Origin: Sedimenticola_A sp040506895
Lineage (GTDB): Bacteria; Pseudomonadota; Gammaproteobacteria; Chromatiales; Chromatiaceae
Assembly: GCA_040506895.1 (NCBI GenBank)
Contig: JBEVVY010000001.1
Coordinates: 1,860,001-1,924,000, forward strand
DNA length: 64,000 bases
Direction of reading: 5' to 3'
Position 1 is the stretch's first letter. Every line of letters starts with the position of its first letter. Below the pieces are notes generated by a model. That model was given only the letters and a program-made list of their open reading frames with translations, ran no database searches and was not told the origin of the DNA. The translations under genes were made by a program, and so were the position numbers. Positions 52,944-62,303 of the stretch are shown here, piece by piece.

Positions 52944-53648
52944 ATGAAGCTGATCACCGACAAAGAGGCCTGGGAGGGCGAGGCCGACTGCCTCAGCTGC
53001 ACACTGCGCAACTCCGTGCTATTCGCCGGCCTTGAAGAGGGTGACTTCGACAAGATCCACCAGCCTATCGACCTCTACAACCTGCCGCCGGGCTCAATCC
53101 TCTACCGCGCCGGCGACCATGGCGACCGCATGTTTACCATCCGCAGCGGTATCCTCAAGCTGGTTCAATACCTGCCGGACGGCACCCAGCGCATCGTCAG
53201 GCTGGTACGCTCGACGGATGTCACCGGCCTGGAGGCACTGCTCGACCAACCCTACCAGCACGATGCGGTGGTGCTGCAGACGACCGAGGCGTGCAGTCTC
53301 CCGATAAGCGTGGTGAAGGCCCTCTCCCAGACCAATCCTGCCCTGCACCAGGAACTGCTGAGCCGATGGCAACGCGCCCTCACCGAGGCGGATGCCTGGC
53401 TGACAGAACTCTCCACCGGTTCGGCGAAGCAACGCGTGGCCCGCCTGCTGCTGCGGCTTGTGAGGGACGAGGAGGCCAGCGAGTGCGAACTCTTCTCAAG
53501 GGAAGACATGGGCGCCATGCTGGGCATCACCACCGAAACCGCCAGCCGGACCATTGCCGAGTTCAAGCGCCAGAGCCTGCTGGTCGAGACCAGGCCGAAC
53601 CACTTCCTGCTCGATATCCGCAATCTCGAGCGCCTCGCCGAAGACTGA
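52944..53648 (+). CDS. Crp/Fnr-family transcriptional regulator
   Basis: 234 residues. A cyclic-nucleotide-binding-like domain (about 35-150, LYNLPPGSILYRAGDHGDRMFTIRSGILKLVQYLPDGTQRIVRLV) is followed by a Crp-type HTH (FSREDMGAMLGITTETASRTIAEFKRQSLL). An N-terminal CLSC pair at residues 16-19 resembles the start of the FNR cluster ligands, but the third FNR Cys is missing. Oxygen or redox sensing by a full [4Fe-4S] cluster is therefore unproven. No DNA targets are evident. It is the first gene of the 53-56 kb plus-strand stretch. Confidence 0.9.
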   Translation: MKLITDKEAWEGEADCLSCTLRNSVLFAGLEEGDFDKIHQPIDLYNLPPGSILYRAGDHGDRMFTIRSGILKLVQYLPDGTQRIVRLVRSTDVTGLEALLDQPYQHDAVVLQTTEACSLPISVVKALSQTNPALHQELLSRWQRALTEADAWLTELSTGSAKQRVARLLLRLVRDEEASECELFSREDMGAMLGITTETASRTIAEFKRQSLLVETRPNHFLLDIRNLERLAED

Positions 53649-53749
53649 TCTCCCTGAAAAATTGCCAGGGCATTGCGATTTTTCAATGCCATTTACTTCC
53701 GGCTTCTCTAACCTGCCGCCCAGGTACCGTGTTTACCGGGGAATGATCG

Positions 53750-54142
53750 ATGAAGCAGTCGCTTCAGCAGCAAGAGTACGCCGTCTACAGCCTGGAAGTG
53801 GACAAGACCGAGTGCAGATTCGGTAGTGTCGACCAGATCATCGAGTATTTGAAAAAGTGTATCGACGAACACAACACCGCCCGGTTCATCGCACTCTACA
53901 ACCACTACGAACACACCAGCTCGCTGCCCGAAGGCCTGGTCAGCGACGAGATACTGGCAGCCAAGCATATCGTCTTCTGCTTTGGCATCACCCTGCCCGA
54001 CCCCCTGATGATGGCGGTACGCCCCCGCTCCATAGGCGTCGTGGAACTGCAGAATCAGTTCATCATCACCTTTCTGGAGGCACCCATGCCGGTGGCCAAC
54101 GTGGCCATGGAGAACTGGGCCCGCGGGATCGCAAACCCATAG
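53750..54142 (+). CDS. Conserved cytoplasmic protein of unknown function
   Basis: 130 residues with no signal peptide or membrane segment. It begins MKQSLQQQEYAVYSLEVDKTECRFGSVDQIIEYLKKCIDEHNTARFIALYNHYEHTSS and ends FLEAPMPVANVAMENWARGIANP. It may correspond to one of the DUF families found in sulfur-oxidising proteobacteria, but I cannot assign a DUF number with confidence. The gap to the Crp/Fnr gene is 101 bp, so cotranscription is uncertain. Confidence 0.65.
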   Translation: MKQSLQQQEYAVYSLEVDKTECRFGSVDQIIEYLKKCIDEHNTARFIALYNHYEHTSSLPEGLVSDEILAAKHIVFCFGITLPDPLMMAVRPRSIGVVELQNQFIITFLEAPMPVANVAMENWARGIANP

Positions 54143-54259
54143 TATCTCCCTTCCCCGTTTCCGGCAGGCGGGAGTCGCAGCAGAAGGAAATTACTTCGCT
54201 ATCAGGATCATGGCTGTGTTAGCCTTAGGCCATCCCAGCTTGAAACCCCCAGTCCGACC

Positions 54260-55621
54260 ATGAGCCTGTCAAAAAAAGCTGTTCTCACCATCAGCGCCCT
54301 GCTTCTTTCTGCATGTGCGAGTACCGCTCGCTTTCCGGATAACCCCCCACTGGAGCAGGCGGTACAGACTGAACCTGCAGCAACGGACGGGGCGGGTCAG
54401 AACCCAATCATACTGGTACTCAGCTTCTCAGGTGGTGGCAGTCGCGCATCCGCGCTCTCCTACGGCGTTCTCGAAGCGTTGGCCGAAACCCCTTTGCAGC
54501 ATGACCGGGAACAGAGACTCATCGATGAAATCGACATGATCACTGCGGTGTCGGGGGGAAGCATCACCGCGGCCTACTACGGTCTCTATGGCGACAGGCT
54601 GTTCGAGGATTTCAGAGCGCGTTTTCTGGAGCGGGATGCGGAGGCTGACATCAGGGCCAAGCTGCTCGATCCCGGAACACTGACCCGCCTCAGCTCACCC
54701 ACCTTCGGCAGTGGCGATGTGCTCGATGAGTATTTCCGCAGCAGCCTGTTCGCCGACACCCCGCTGGACAGGCTGGTCGATGGCGAGGGGCCCTATGTTG
54801 AAATCAATGCCACCGACCTGTTCAAGGGGGGGCGTTTCGGTTTCACCCGTGATCAGTTCGAACTGATCTGTTCAGATACCCGGGGATTTCCCGTGGCAAG
54901 AGCGGTAGCCGCCTCCTGTGCCGTGCCCCTGCTGTTCACCCCCATCACCCTGACAAACAGGGCCGGTAGCTGCAACTTCGTACCGCCCTCCTGGGTGTAC
55001 AAGGGTTTGAACGAGAAAGGCGAGAACAACCGGCTGTACCGGAGAGCAGTGCAGTACAGCACCTACCTGGACAGAGACAACCACCCCTATATCCACATGC
55101 TGGACGGCGGCCTGGCAGACAATCTTGGACTGCGCGCGGTGATCGACCGGATCATCGAGTCGGGCGGCATGTGGGAGACACTCAAGAGATTTCACCAGCA
55201 GGACGCCAGGCATATCGTCATGATTGCCGTGGATGCCTCCGCCACGCCACCTTCGGAGTGGGAGCGCTCTGCCGACAGGCCACCCACCAGCGCCATCCTG
55301 GATGCCGCCACCACCACGCCCCTGGCAAACTACAACTTCGAGACCCTGGAGTACCTTCGGTCACACACCGGCCAGTGGCGTGACGAGATCAGGGCAGGCC
55401 GTTGCAGTGACGGTGAACCATGCGAGATTCCCGAGTTCTATCTCATCGAGATCCGCCTGGAAGATATCGCTGACGAGGCGACACGGGAACGGCTCACACG
55501 GGTACCCACCGGGTTCACCCTGGAACAGGGCGCAGCCCAGGCACTGATCAGTTCCGGGAAAGCGCTGGTCAACAACCACCCGGAATATCAACGCCTGCTG
55601 AGAATGATCAGTTCCCGGTGA
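54260..55621 (+). CDS. Patatin-like phospholipase lipoprotein
   Basis: 453 residues. The lipoprotein signal MSLSKKAVLTISALLLSAC has lipobox LSAC (Cys19). The patatin domain opens with LVLSFSGGGSRASALSYGVLEAL, the oxyanion loop. The nucleophile elbow is in AVSGGSITAAYYG, a G-x-S-x type with Ser in VSGGS, and the catalytic Asp is in LDGGLADNLGL. It is a serine hydrolase acting on lipids at the periplasmic side of the outer membrane. It is an isolated gene between the DUF-like gene and the convergent UXS gene. Confidence 0.9.
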   Translation: MSLSKKAVLTISALLLSACASTARFPDNPPLEQAVQTEPAATDGAGQNPIILVLSFSGGGSRASALSYGVLEALAETPLQHDREQRLIDEIDMITAVSGGSITAAYYGLYGDRLFEDFRARFLERDAEADIRAKLLDPGTLTRLSSPTFGSGDVLDEYFRSSLFADTPLDRLVDGEGPYVEINATDLFKGGRFGFTRDQFELICSDTRGFPVARAVAASCAVPLLFTPITLTNRAGSCNFVPPSWVYKGLNEKGENNRLYRRAVQYSTYLDRDNHPYIHMLDGGLADNLGLRAVIDRIIESGGMWETLKRFHQQDARHIVMIAVDASATPPSEWERSADRPPTSAILDAATTTPLANYNFETLEYLRSHTGQWRDEIRAGRCSDGEPCEIPEFYLIEIRLEDIADEATRERLTRVPTGFTLEQGAAQALISSGKALVNNHPEYQRLLRMISSR

Positions 55622-55664
55622 AACTCCCGGCAGGGCACAGCCCCGGCCGGGATTCTGAACAGCA

Positions 55665-56612
55665 TCAGCCGTTAACGAACTGATCGAAGTAGGGAATGGT
55701 CTTTTCCAGCCCCTCTTCCAGCTTCTTCAGGGGTTCCCAGCCCAACTCCCTTTTAGCCAGGCTGATATCGGGCTGGCGCTGACGGGGGTCGTCATGGGGC
55801 AGCTCCTTGTACACCAGCTCCGACGTCGAGTTGGTCATCTCGATCACCTTTTCGGCCAGCTCGCGAATGGTGAATTCGCCCGGATTGCCCAGGTTGACGG
55901 GACCGGTGAATTCGTCCGGGGAGCCCATCAGTCGTACAAACCCCTCGATCAGATCGTCCACGTAACAGAAAGAGCGGGTCTGGTTGCCATCGCCGTAGAT
56001 GGTAATCGGATCACCTGACAAGGCCTGAACGATAAAGTTGGAGACGACCCGGCCATCGTTGGGGTGCATACGGGGACCGTAGGTGTTGAAAATGCGCGCC
56101 ACCTTGATATTCATGTTGTGCTGTCGGCGGTAATCGAAACAGAGGGTCTCGGCACAGCGTTTTCCCTCGTCATAACAAGAACGTACGCCGATGGGATTGA
56201 CCCTGCCCCAGTAATCCTCGGTCTGGGGATGGACCTCGGGGTCTCCGTATACCTCGCTGGTGGAGGCCTGCATGATCGTGGCCCGGGTACGCTTGGCCAG
56301 GCCGAGCATATTGATCGCCCCGTGAACACTCGTCTTGGTCGTCTGCACCGGATCGTGCTGGTAATGGATAGGGGATGCGGGACAGGCGAGGTTGTAGATC
56401 TCGTCAACCTCCACGTAGAGCGGGAAGGTGACATCGTGCCGCAGCAGCTCGAAGTGGGGACTATCCATCAAGTGTGCGACGTTATCCTTGGTGCCGGTAA
56501 AGAAATTATCCAGGCAGATAACGTCATGACCATCGCCCACCAGGCGCTCACAGAGATGGGAGCCCAAAAAGCCGGCTCCCCCGGTAACCAGTATCCGTTT
56601 TCTTATATGCAT
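55665..56612 (-). CDS. UDP-glucuronate decarboxylase (UDP-xylose synthase)
   Basis: 315 residues of the extended short-chain dehydrogenase family. The NAD-binding motif is TGGAGFLGSHLCERL; the catalytic Tyr/Lys pair lies in SCYDEGKRCAETLC (YxxxK). The segments NLACPASPIHYQ and RIFNTYGPRMHPNDGRVVSNFIVQAL are diagnostic of UXS. It converts UDP-glucuronate to UDP-xylose in the cytosol. It points away from ppx and may supply UDP-xylose for a polysaccharide. Confidence 0.95.
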   Translation of the reverse strand: MHIRKRILVTGGAGFLGSHLCERLVGDGHDVICLDNFFTGTKDNVAHLMDSPHFELLRHDVTFPLYVEVDEIYNLACPASPIHYQHDPVQTTKTSVHGAINMLGLAKRTRATIMQASTSEVYGDPEVHPQTEDYWGRVNPIGVRSCYDEGKRCAETLCFDYRRQHNMNIKVARIFNTYGPRMHPNDGRVVSNFIVQALSGDPITIYGDGNQTRSFCYVDDLIEGFVRLMGSPDEFTGPVNLGNPGEFTIRELAEKVIEMTNSTSELVYKELPHDDPRQRQPDISLAKRELGWEPLKKLEEGLEKTIPYFDQFVNG

Positions 56613-56780
56613 CTAGATTGTTCTCAAAAAATAACAGCCCTGACCATCAGCCTGTCTACATGTAACCGGAACGGATTCTACCAAAATCAGCAGCGCCTTG
56701 GTGAAACAATCCTGGGCGTCATCGCACAGCCTCTTCAGAACTGTTAGCATTCGCACAGAAAAGTAAAGACAGACCAGACC

Positions 56781-58301
56781 ATGTTTGCCAGCCAAAGCCC
56801 AGCAGTACAGCCTTCAGACACCGTCGCGGCGATAGACCTCGGCTCCAACAGCTTCCATATGATCGTCGTCCGCGTGACCGATGGCGACTTCCAGGTAATC
56901 GACAAGCTCCGCGAGATGGTGCGGCTCGGCGCCGGTCTCGACGAGAACAAGAATCTCACCCCCGAGGCCGAAACCCGGGCGCTGGACTGCCTCGAACGGT
57001 TTGGCCAGAGGGTGCGGAGCCTCCCCCCCGGAAGCGTCCGGACGGTCGGCACCAACACCCTGAGACAGGTGAGAGACTCCGCCCACTTCCTCAAGGCAGC
57101 CGAACAGGCACTGGGCCACCCGATAGAGATCATCGCCGGCCGCGAGGAGGCCCGCCTGGTCTATCTCGGTGTTGCCCATGGCCTGGCGGCAGGCACTGAA
57201 CGTCGCCTGGTGGTGGACATCGGCGGCGGCAGCACGGAGCTCATTGTCGGAGATGGCTTCACTCCCAGGCACCGCGAAAGTCTGCACATGGGGTGCGTCA
57301 GCATGAGCCGCTGGCATTTCGAGGAGGGTGAGATCACCCAGGAGGCCATGCGGGCCGCTGAATTGAGGGGTGCCCTGGAAATCCGCCCGGTCAAGAACGA
57401 ATACCGCGGTGCCGGCTGGGAGCTGGCCATAGGAAGCTCCGGCACCATCAAGGCGATCCGGGACGTGATCTGCGAGTCCGGCTGGTCGGACCCCCGCGAC
57501 GGCATCACCTACGGCAGCCTCAAGAAGCTGCGCAATGCCCTGGTCGATGCCGGCCATATCGACAACCTCGACCTGCCCGGCCTCAGTGCAGAGCGCCGGC
57601 CGGTATTTCCCGGTGGAGTGGCGGTGCTGCGCTCGGTGTTCAAGGCGCTGAAAATCGAAAACATGCAGGTCTCCGACAGGGCACTGCGCGAGGGCCTGAT
57701 CTACGAGATGCTCGGGCGCATACACCACGAGGATGTCCGTGAAAACACGGTCCGCGCCCTGTGCCGCCGCTACGACGCGGATATGGAACACGCCGGCAGG
57801 GTCGAGACGACTGCCCGCATGCTGTTCGCCCAGGTGGCTGGAGAGTGGGGCCTGCTGGCATCCGACTACACCGCGATGCTCGCCTGGGCCGCCAGGCTGC
57901 ACGAGTGCGGGCTGACCGTCTCCCACAGCCAGTACCAGAAGCACGGCGCCTACCTGGTGGCCAACTCCGACCTGCCGGGTTTCAGCCGCCAGGAACAGAC
58001 GGTGCTGGCCGCCCTGATCAGGGGCCACCGCCGGAAATTCCCGCAGGATGTGTTCGACGAGCTGCCGGAAGACATCAGACTGTGTGCGAAGCGCCTCTGT
58101 GCCGTACTCAGACTCTCGGTGCTGCTGCACCGTTCACGCTCGTCCACGCTGATGGTCAGCGCCATGTTCAGCGCTGACGACAACACCTTGACGCTCCAGT
58201 TTCCCGAGGAGTGGCTCGAAACCCACCCCCTCTCCCAGATGGAACTGGAGCAGGAGAGCAAGCGGCTCAAGAGCGCAGGATTCAAGTTGAAATTCGGATA
58301 A
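56781..58301 (+). CDS. ppx: Exopolyphosphatase (Ppx/GppA)
   Basis: 506 residues. The N-terminal ASKHA ATPase-like core has VAAIDLGSNSFHMIVVRV and the second phosphate-binding motif LVVDIGGGSTELIVGD. The C-terminal HD-like domain (from about 320) has RRYDADMEHAGRVETTARMLF. The family hydrolyses polyphosphate or pppGpp; Ppx and GppA are hard to separate on sequence. A hairpin follows the stop. A PPK2 gene lies 300 bp downstream on the other strand, so polyphosphate turnover is a sensible reading. Confidence 0.93.
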   Translation: MFASQSPAVQPSDTVAAIDLGSNSFHMIVVRVTDGDFQVIDKLREMVRLGAGLDENKNLTPEAETRALDCLERFGQRVRSLPPGSVRTVGTNTLRQVRDSAHFLKAAEQALGHPIEIIAGREEARLVYLGVAHGLAAGTERRLVVDIGGGSTELIVGDGFTPRHRESLHMGCVSMSRWHFEEGEITQEAMRAAELRGALEIRPVKNEYRGAGWELAIGSSGTIKAIRDVICESGWSDPRDGITYGSLKKLRNALVDAGHIDNLDLPGLSAERRPVFPGGVAVLRSVFKALKIENMQVSDRALREGLIYEMLGRIHHEDVRENTVRALCRRYDADMEHAGRVETTARMLFAQVAGEWGLLASDYTAMLAWAARLHECGLTVSHSQYQKHGAYLVANSDLPGFSRQEQTVLAALIRGHRRKFPQDVFDELPEDIRLCAKRLCAVLRLSVLLHRSRSSTLMVSAMFSADDNTLTLQFPEEWLETHPLSQMELEQESKRLKSAGFKLKFG

Positions 58302-58329
58302 CCACTGCGGACACAGTGGTGAAGAGAAG

Positions 58330-58353
58330 GGCCGCTCCCCGACGGGAGCGGCC
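58330..58353. terminator. Convergent hairpin terminator
   Basis: GGCCGCTCCC (58330-58339) and GGGAGCGGCC (58344-58353) form a perfect 10-bp stem with loop CGAC between the converging ppx and 76-aa genes. T tracts are weak. A second small stem, ACCACTG/CAGTGGT, lies at 58302-58321. Confidence 0.55.
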
Positions 58354-58366
58354 GAATGCCTATCGA

Positions 58367-58597
58367 TCAGTTATCGTCGTAGTGCTCGGCATAGTTTCGG
58401 ACCTGGTGACCCAGTGCATCTATCTTGTCCGCCACCTGCTCCAGGTTGTCAAACACGGCCGTCGTAATGGCCGACTCAATCAGCACCTGGAGCTGCCCGA
58501 GATTCTCCTCGCCGATAGCGCTGAGTGTCTCTTCGTCCAGCATGCTTCTCAAGCCGTCTACAACTGACTGGGCGTGCTTAATATAGTGATCGGTCAT
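58367..58597 (-). CDS. Small acidic protein, unknown
   Basis: 76 residues, no signal, acidic and helical: MTDHYIKHAQSVVDGLRSMLDEETLSAIGEENLGQLQVLIESAITTAVFDNLEQVADKIDALGHQVRNYAEHYDDN. The amphipathic helix pattern suggests a helical hairpin or regulator. It is 18 bp downstream of the PPK2 gene and on the same strand, so the two are probably cotranscribed. I do not recognise the family. Confidence 0.7.
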   Translation of the reverse strand: MTDHYIKHAQSVVDGLRSMLDEETLSAIGEENLGQLQVLIESAITTAVFDNLEQVADKIDALGHQVRNYAEHYDDN

Positions 58598-58615
58598 TTA
58601 CAGCTCCCTTTCGTC

Positions 58616-59563
58616 TCATACGGAATTGGGTTTGATATGGTCCACGGAGGGGTCGATCACCAGCTTGGGGTCAGGTGGACAGGCGATCTTCTCGTCCTTG
58701 TTGGTATAGGGCAGTGTATGAAGAATATGCCTGATCGCGTTGATTCTTGCACGCTTCTTGTCATCGGACTTGACCACGGTCCAGGGTGCATCGGCGGTAT
58801 GGGTGTAGAAGAACATGTTCTCCTTGGCCTCGGTATAGTCATCCCAGCGTGCCAGGGAGGCGAGATCGATGGGGCTGAGCTTCCAGTGCTTGAGCGGATC
58901 GTTCTCCCTGGACTTGAAGCGCCGCAGCTGCTCCTTGCGGGTGACCGAGAACCAGAGCTTGAAGAGATGGATGCCGGAGCGGACCATCATGCGTTCGACC
59001 TCGGGTGTCTGACGCATAAACTCCAGGTAGTCCGAGGAGGAGCAGAAGCCCATCACCTTCTCGACACCGGCGCGGTTGTACCAGGAGCGGTCGAAGAGGA
59101 CGATCTCGCCGGCAGAGGGGAGATGCTTCAGGTAGCGCTGGTAGTACCACTGGCCCTGCTCGTACTCGGTGGGCTTCTCCAGGGCGATGACATGTGCACC
59201 ACGAGGATTGAGGTGCTCCATGAAGCGCTTGATGGTGCCACCCTTGCCGGCCGCATCGCGACCCTCGAACATGATCACCACCTTTTGACCGGTCTCTTTG
59301 ACCCAGTTCTGCATCTTCAGCAGTTCGATCTGAAGCTCGTACTTGATCGCCTCGTATTCGGAGCGCGCGATCTTGGTCTTGTAGGGATAGTAGGCTTCCG
59401 CATCTTTCTTCAGCTGCTTTTTATCCACATCGATCTGGATCCGAGATTTCTTCTCGGCCTTCGCTGCAGACTTATCGCTGCCAGATTTTCCCGTCGCCTG
59501 CTTGCTCTCCTTGGACGGTTTCGCCTTGGTATCGGGGGAAATCATTGCAATCTTCTCGGCCAT
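58616..59563 (-). CDS. ppk2: Polyphosphate kinase 2
   Basis: 315 residues from the ATG at 59563 (GGAGG 4 nt upstream). After a charged, lysine-rich N-terminal extension (about 1-50) the P-loop kinase core shows Walker A FEGRDAAGKGGTIKRFMEHLNPRG, Walker B with IVLFDRSWYNRAGVEKVMGF, and the lid. This is the class I PPK2 pattern. PPK2 makes NTP from polyphosphate or the reverse. With Ppx in the same region it implies active polyphosphate metabolism. Confidence 0.94.
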   Translation of the reverse strand: MAEKIAMISPDTKAKPSKESKQATGKSGSDKSAAKAEKKSRIQIDVDKKQLKKDAEAYYPYKTKIARSEYEAIKYELQIELLKMQNWVKETGQKVVIMFEGRDAAGKGGTIKRFMEHLNPRGAHVIALEKPTEYEQGQWYYQRYLKHLPSAGEIVLFDRSWYNRAGVEKVMGFCSSSDYLEFMRQTPEVERMMVRSGIHLFKLWFSVTRKEQLRRFKSRENDPLKHWKLSPIDLASLARWDDYTEAKENMFFYTHTADAPWTVVKSDDKKRARINAIRHILHTLPYTNKDEKIACPPDPKLVIDPSVDHIKPNSV

Positions 59564-59630
59564 CGTGCCTCCCAACAAAGTAATACGCAGATAAGAACCC
59601 TCAATGATACGACTTTAAGGGGAGTTAAAC

Positions 59631-59647
59631 ACTGACAAATTGTCAGT
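59631..59647. promoter_or_regulatory. 17-bp perfect palindrome, operator-like
   Basis: ACTGACAA-A-TTGTCAGT lies between the divergent PPK2 and LemA genes (about 100 bp upstream of lemA). An 8-bp arm on each side of a single central base is a typical dimer-binding operator. The regulator is unknown. Confidence 0.5.
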
Positions 59648-59748
59648 CTTCGCCTTCCCATATCAACAAAAAGTGGCTACCGTACTCCTGCGAGGCAGCG
59701 GAGAAAAGGCTACAATGGAGCGAACTCCGGGGAAAAATAACCGAAAAC

Positions 59749-60291
59749 ATGGAAATTACACTGGTTCTCCTCATTCCACTCTCCGTCTGGGCAGTGGTGA
59801 TCTACAACAACCTGGTGAGGGACAGAAACCGGGTTCTCCAGGCCTGGAGCGATATCGACGTCCAGCTGAAGCGCCGTCACGACCTGATTCCGAAGCTGGT
59901 GACCGCGGTCAACGCCTACGCCCGCTACGAAAAGACCACCCTGGAGGAGATCACCGAGCTGCGCCACCGCGCAGACACCCTGCAACAACCCGCCGAGAAG
60001 GCGGGGGTGGAACGCGACCTCGGCGGCCGGTTACGGCAGCTGGTGGCGGTTGCCGAGGCCTATCCCGAGCTGAAGGCAAGCGACCAGTACCTCGACCTGC
60101 TGCAGCAGCTGAGCGACGTCGAAAACCATATCCAGTACGCCCGCCGTTACTACAACGGCAGCGTGCGCAATCTCAACGTGCGCATCGACTCCTTTCCCGA
60201 CCTGCTGGTCGCCCGCCTGTTCCGCTTCCGCGCGGCGGAGTTCTTCGAACTGGAGAGCGCCCTGGAGACCGACCCGCCGGAGATACGATGA
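59749..60291 (+). CDS. lemA: LemA family protein
   Basis: 180 residues. An N-terminal membrane helix (MEITLVLLIPLSVWAVVIYNNLV) is followed by the family motif AWSDIDVQLKRRHDLIPKLVTAVNAYA and, near the end, ARRYYNGSVRNLNVRIDSFPDLLVARLFRF. LemA proteins are anchored in the inner membrane, and their role is uncertain; they often pair with a DUF2207 gene, as here. The stop overlaps the next start by 4 bp (ATGA), so translation is coupled. Confidence 0.92.
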   Translation: MEITLVLLIPLSVWAVVIYNNLVRDRNRVLQAWSDIDVQLKRRHDLIPKLVTAVNAYARYEKTTLEEITELRHRADTLQQPAEKAGVERDLGGRLRQLVAVAEAYPELKASDQYLDLLQQLSDVENHIQYARRYYNGSVRNLNVRIDSFPDLLVARLFRFRAAEFFELESALETDPPEIR

Positions 60292-62198
60292 CCATGCAGC
60301 GCCTCCTCGCCATCTGCCTGCTGTTGCTGGGTACTGTTGCGTCAGCCGATGAACGCATCCTCGACTACTACAGCGATATCCAGGTAGAGGCAGACGGCAG
60401 CATGACCGTCGAGGAAACCATCCGCGTCCGCGCGGAAGGCCGGCAGATAAAGCGAGGTATCTACCGGGTTTTCCCAACCGACTACCAGGACAGGCTTGGC
60501 AACGACTACCGGGTCGGCTTCGAACTGATCGACGTACTGCGGGACGGCGTTTCGGAACCCCATCACACGGAGCGCATCGGCAACGGCATTCGCATCTACG
60601 CCGGCAGCCGGGATATCTTCCTGCAGAAGGGCGTCTACACCTACACCTTCAGCTACCGCACCACGCGGCAGCAGGGGTTCTTCGACAACCACGATGAGCT
60701 CTACTGGAACGTCACCGGCAACGGCTGGGCCTTCCCCATCGACCGGGCCACAGCCAGGGTCACCCTGCCCACCGCCATACCGATCGACCAGGTATCGCTG
60801 GAGGCCTACACCGGCCTCCAGGGCGCGAAAGGCCGGTCCTACACCGCAAGGGTCGATTATGACGGCAGCGCCCTGTTCGAGACCACCCATCCCCTGGCCA
60901 GAAACGAGGGACTCACCATCGTCGCCGGCTGGCCCAAGGGCCATGTCCATGAACCGGATGCCCGCGAGCGCCTCGGCTGGTTGCTGGCCGACAACCGGGA
61001 GGGGGTCATCGGCCTTGTCGGTATCATCATCCTGCTCGGCTACTACCTGTTCGCCTGGCAGCGGGTGGGGCGTGACCCGGAGGCCGGGATCATCATCCCC
61101 ATCTACACCCCGCCCAAGGGCTACTCTCCCGCCTCCATGCGCTTCATCCGCAACATGGGCTACGACAAGAAGGCTTTCAGTGCCGCCCTCGTGAACATGG
61201 CGGTAGCCGGTTACATCACCATCTCCGAAGACAGCGATGGAGAGTTCACCATCAGCAAGACCGGCAACAACGCGACCCTTGCCGCGGGGGAAGGGGTTAT
61301 CGCCAGCAGTCTATTCGGTGATGGCAGTACAAGTGTGGTACTGAAGCAGAAAAATCACGCCAAGCTGGGCAAGGCCATAAAAGCCCATCAGCGCTCACTG
61401 AAACGCGACTACGAGAAACAGTACTTCCTGACCAACAGCGGTTATATGCTGCCGGGATACCTGGTCTCCGTGCTACTGCTGGTGCTCTGCGTGCTCAACC
61501 TGGATTCACAGGATCAGATGATGGTGGTGGGCTTCATGACCCTCTGGCTCTCCATCTGGAGCATCGCGGTGTTTGCCATGGTGAAAGGGATAATCATTCA
61601 CTGGAAGAGCGTAATCTCCAGCGGGGATGGACTGGGCAAGGCGGTCTTCAGCAGTCTCTTCGCCCTGCCCTTCATCGCCGGTGAGTTCTTCGGCCTCGGC
61701 ATTCTGCTGTTCGAGGGCTCCTTTATCCTGGCCCTCGTGCTGGGTGTGGTGCTGGTGATCAACATCCTCTTCTACGAATGGATGAAGGCCCCCACCCTGA
61801 TCGGGCGACAACTCCTCGACAGGGTCGACGGTTTCCACCTGTTCCTCAGCGTGGCGGAAGAGGATGAGCTGAAACTGAAGCACCCCCCCGAGAAGACACC
61901 CGAGCTATTCGAGCGCTACCTCCCCTATGCCATCGCACTGGATGCTGAGCAGCCATGGGGGGAAAAATTCACCCGCATTCTGGCCAGCGCCAGCAGTGGC
62001 GAGGAGGCTTACCACCCACGCTGGTACAACGGTCGCAGCTGGCATCATGACAATTTCGACAGTTTTGCCAACACCATGGGCGGCGCGATGAGTTCGGCCA
62101 TCGCCTCCTCCTCCACCGCCCCGGGCTCCTCTTCGGGTTCCGGCGGTGGAGGCTCCTCCGGTGGTGGCGGAGGCGGCGGCGGAGGCGGCGGCTGGTAA
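60288..62198 (+). CDS. DUF2207 membrane protein
   Basis: 636 residues from the ATG at 60288. The signal peptide MTMQRLLAICLLLLGTVASA is followed by the DUF2207 domain, with ERILDYYSDIQVEADGSMTVEETIRVRAEG and KRGIYRVFPT near its start. Three or four membrane helices follow (about 245-262, 390-410, 420-440, 465-500). The C-terminal tail is nearly all glycine and serine. The pairing with lemA is a common bacterial arrangement, but the function of the pair is not known. Confidence 0.9.
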   Translation: MTMQRLLAICLLLLGTVASADERILDYYSDIQVEADGSMTVEETIRVRAEGRQIKRGIYRVFPTDYQDRLGNDYRVGFELIDVLRDGVSEPHHTERIGNGIRIYAGSRDIFLQKGVYTYTFSYRTTRQQGFFDNHDELYWNVTGNGWAFPIDRATARVTLPTAIPIDQVSLEAYTGLQGAKGRSYTARVDYDGSALFETTHPLARNEGLTIVAGWPKGHVHEPDARERLGWLLADNREGVIGLVGIIILLGYYLFAWQRVGRDPEAGIIIPIYTPPKGYSPASMRFIRNMGYDKKAFSAALVNMAVAGYITISEDSDGEFTISKTGNNATLAAGEGVIASSLFGDGSTSVVLKQKNHAKLGKAIKAHQRSLKRDYEKQYFLTNSGYMLPGYLVSVLLLVLCVLNLDSQDQMMVVGFMTLWLSIWSIAVFAMVKGIIIHWKSVISSGDGLGKAVFSSLFALPFIAGEFFGLGILLFEGSFILALVLGVVLVINILFYEWMKAPTLIGRQLLDRVDGFHLFLSVAEEDELKLKHPPEKTPELFERYLPYAIALDAEQPWGEKFTRILASASSGEEAYHPRWYNGRSWHHDNFDSFANTMGGAMSSAIASSSTAPGSSSGSGGGGSSGGGGGGGGGGGW

Positions 62199-62303
62199 TC
62201 CAATCGACTCGATACCTACCCCATCACCAGATTTTTCCTACAAACACCGGCGCGATCCCTGATGGCCGAAAAGGGGTCCCTGCATCATACTTATAACCGT
62301 CAG

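Noticed and set aside
56814..58130. 438-codon open frame on the minus strand
   Set aside because: Antisense to ppx; composition looks like a shadow and no motif is present.
59640..60287. N-terminal extension of the DUF2207 frame
   Set aside because: It overlaps lemA in another frame; the signal peptide and coupled ATG at 60288 define the true start.
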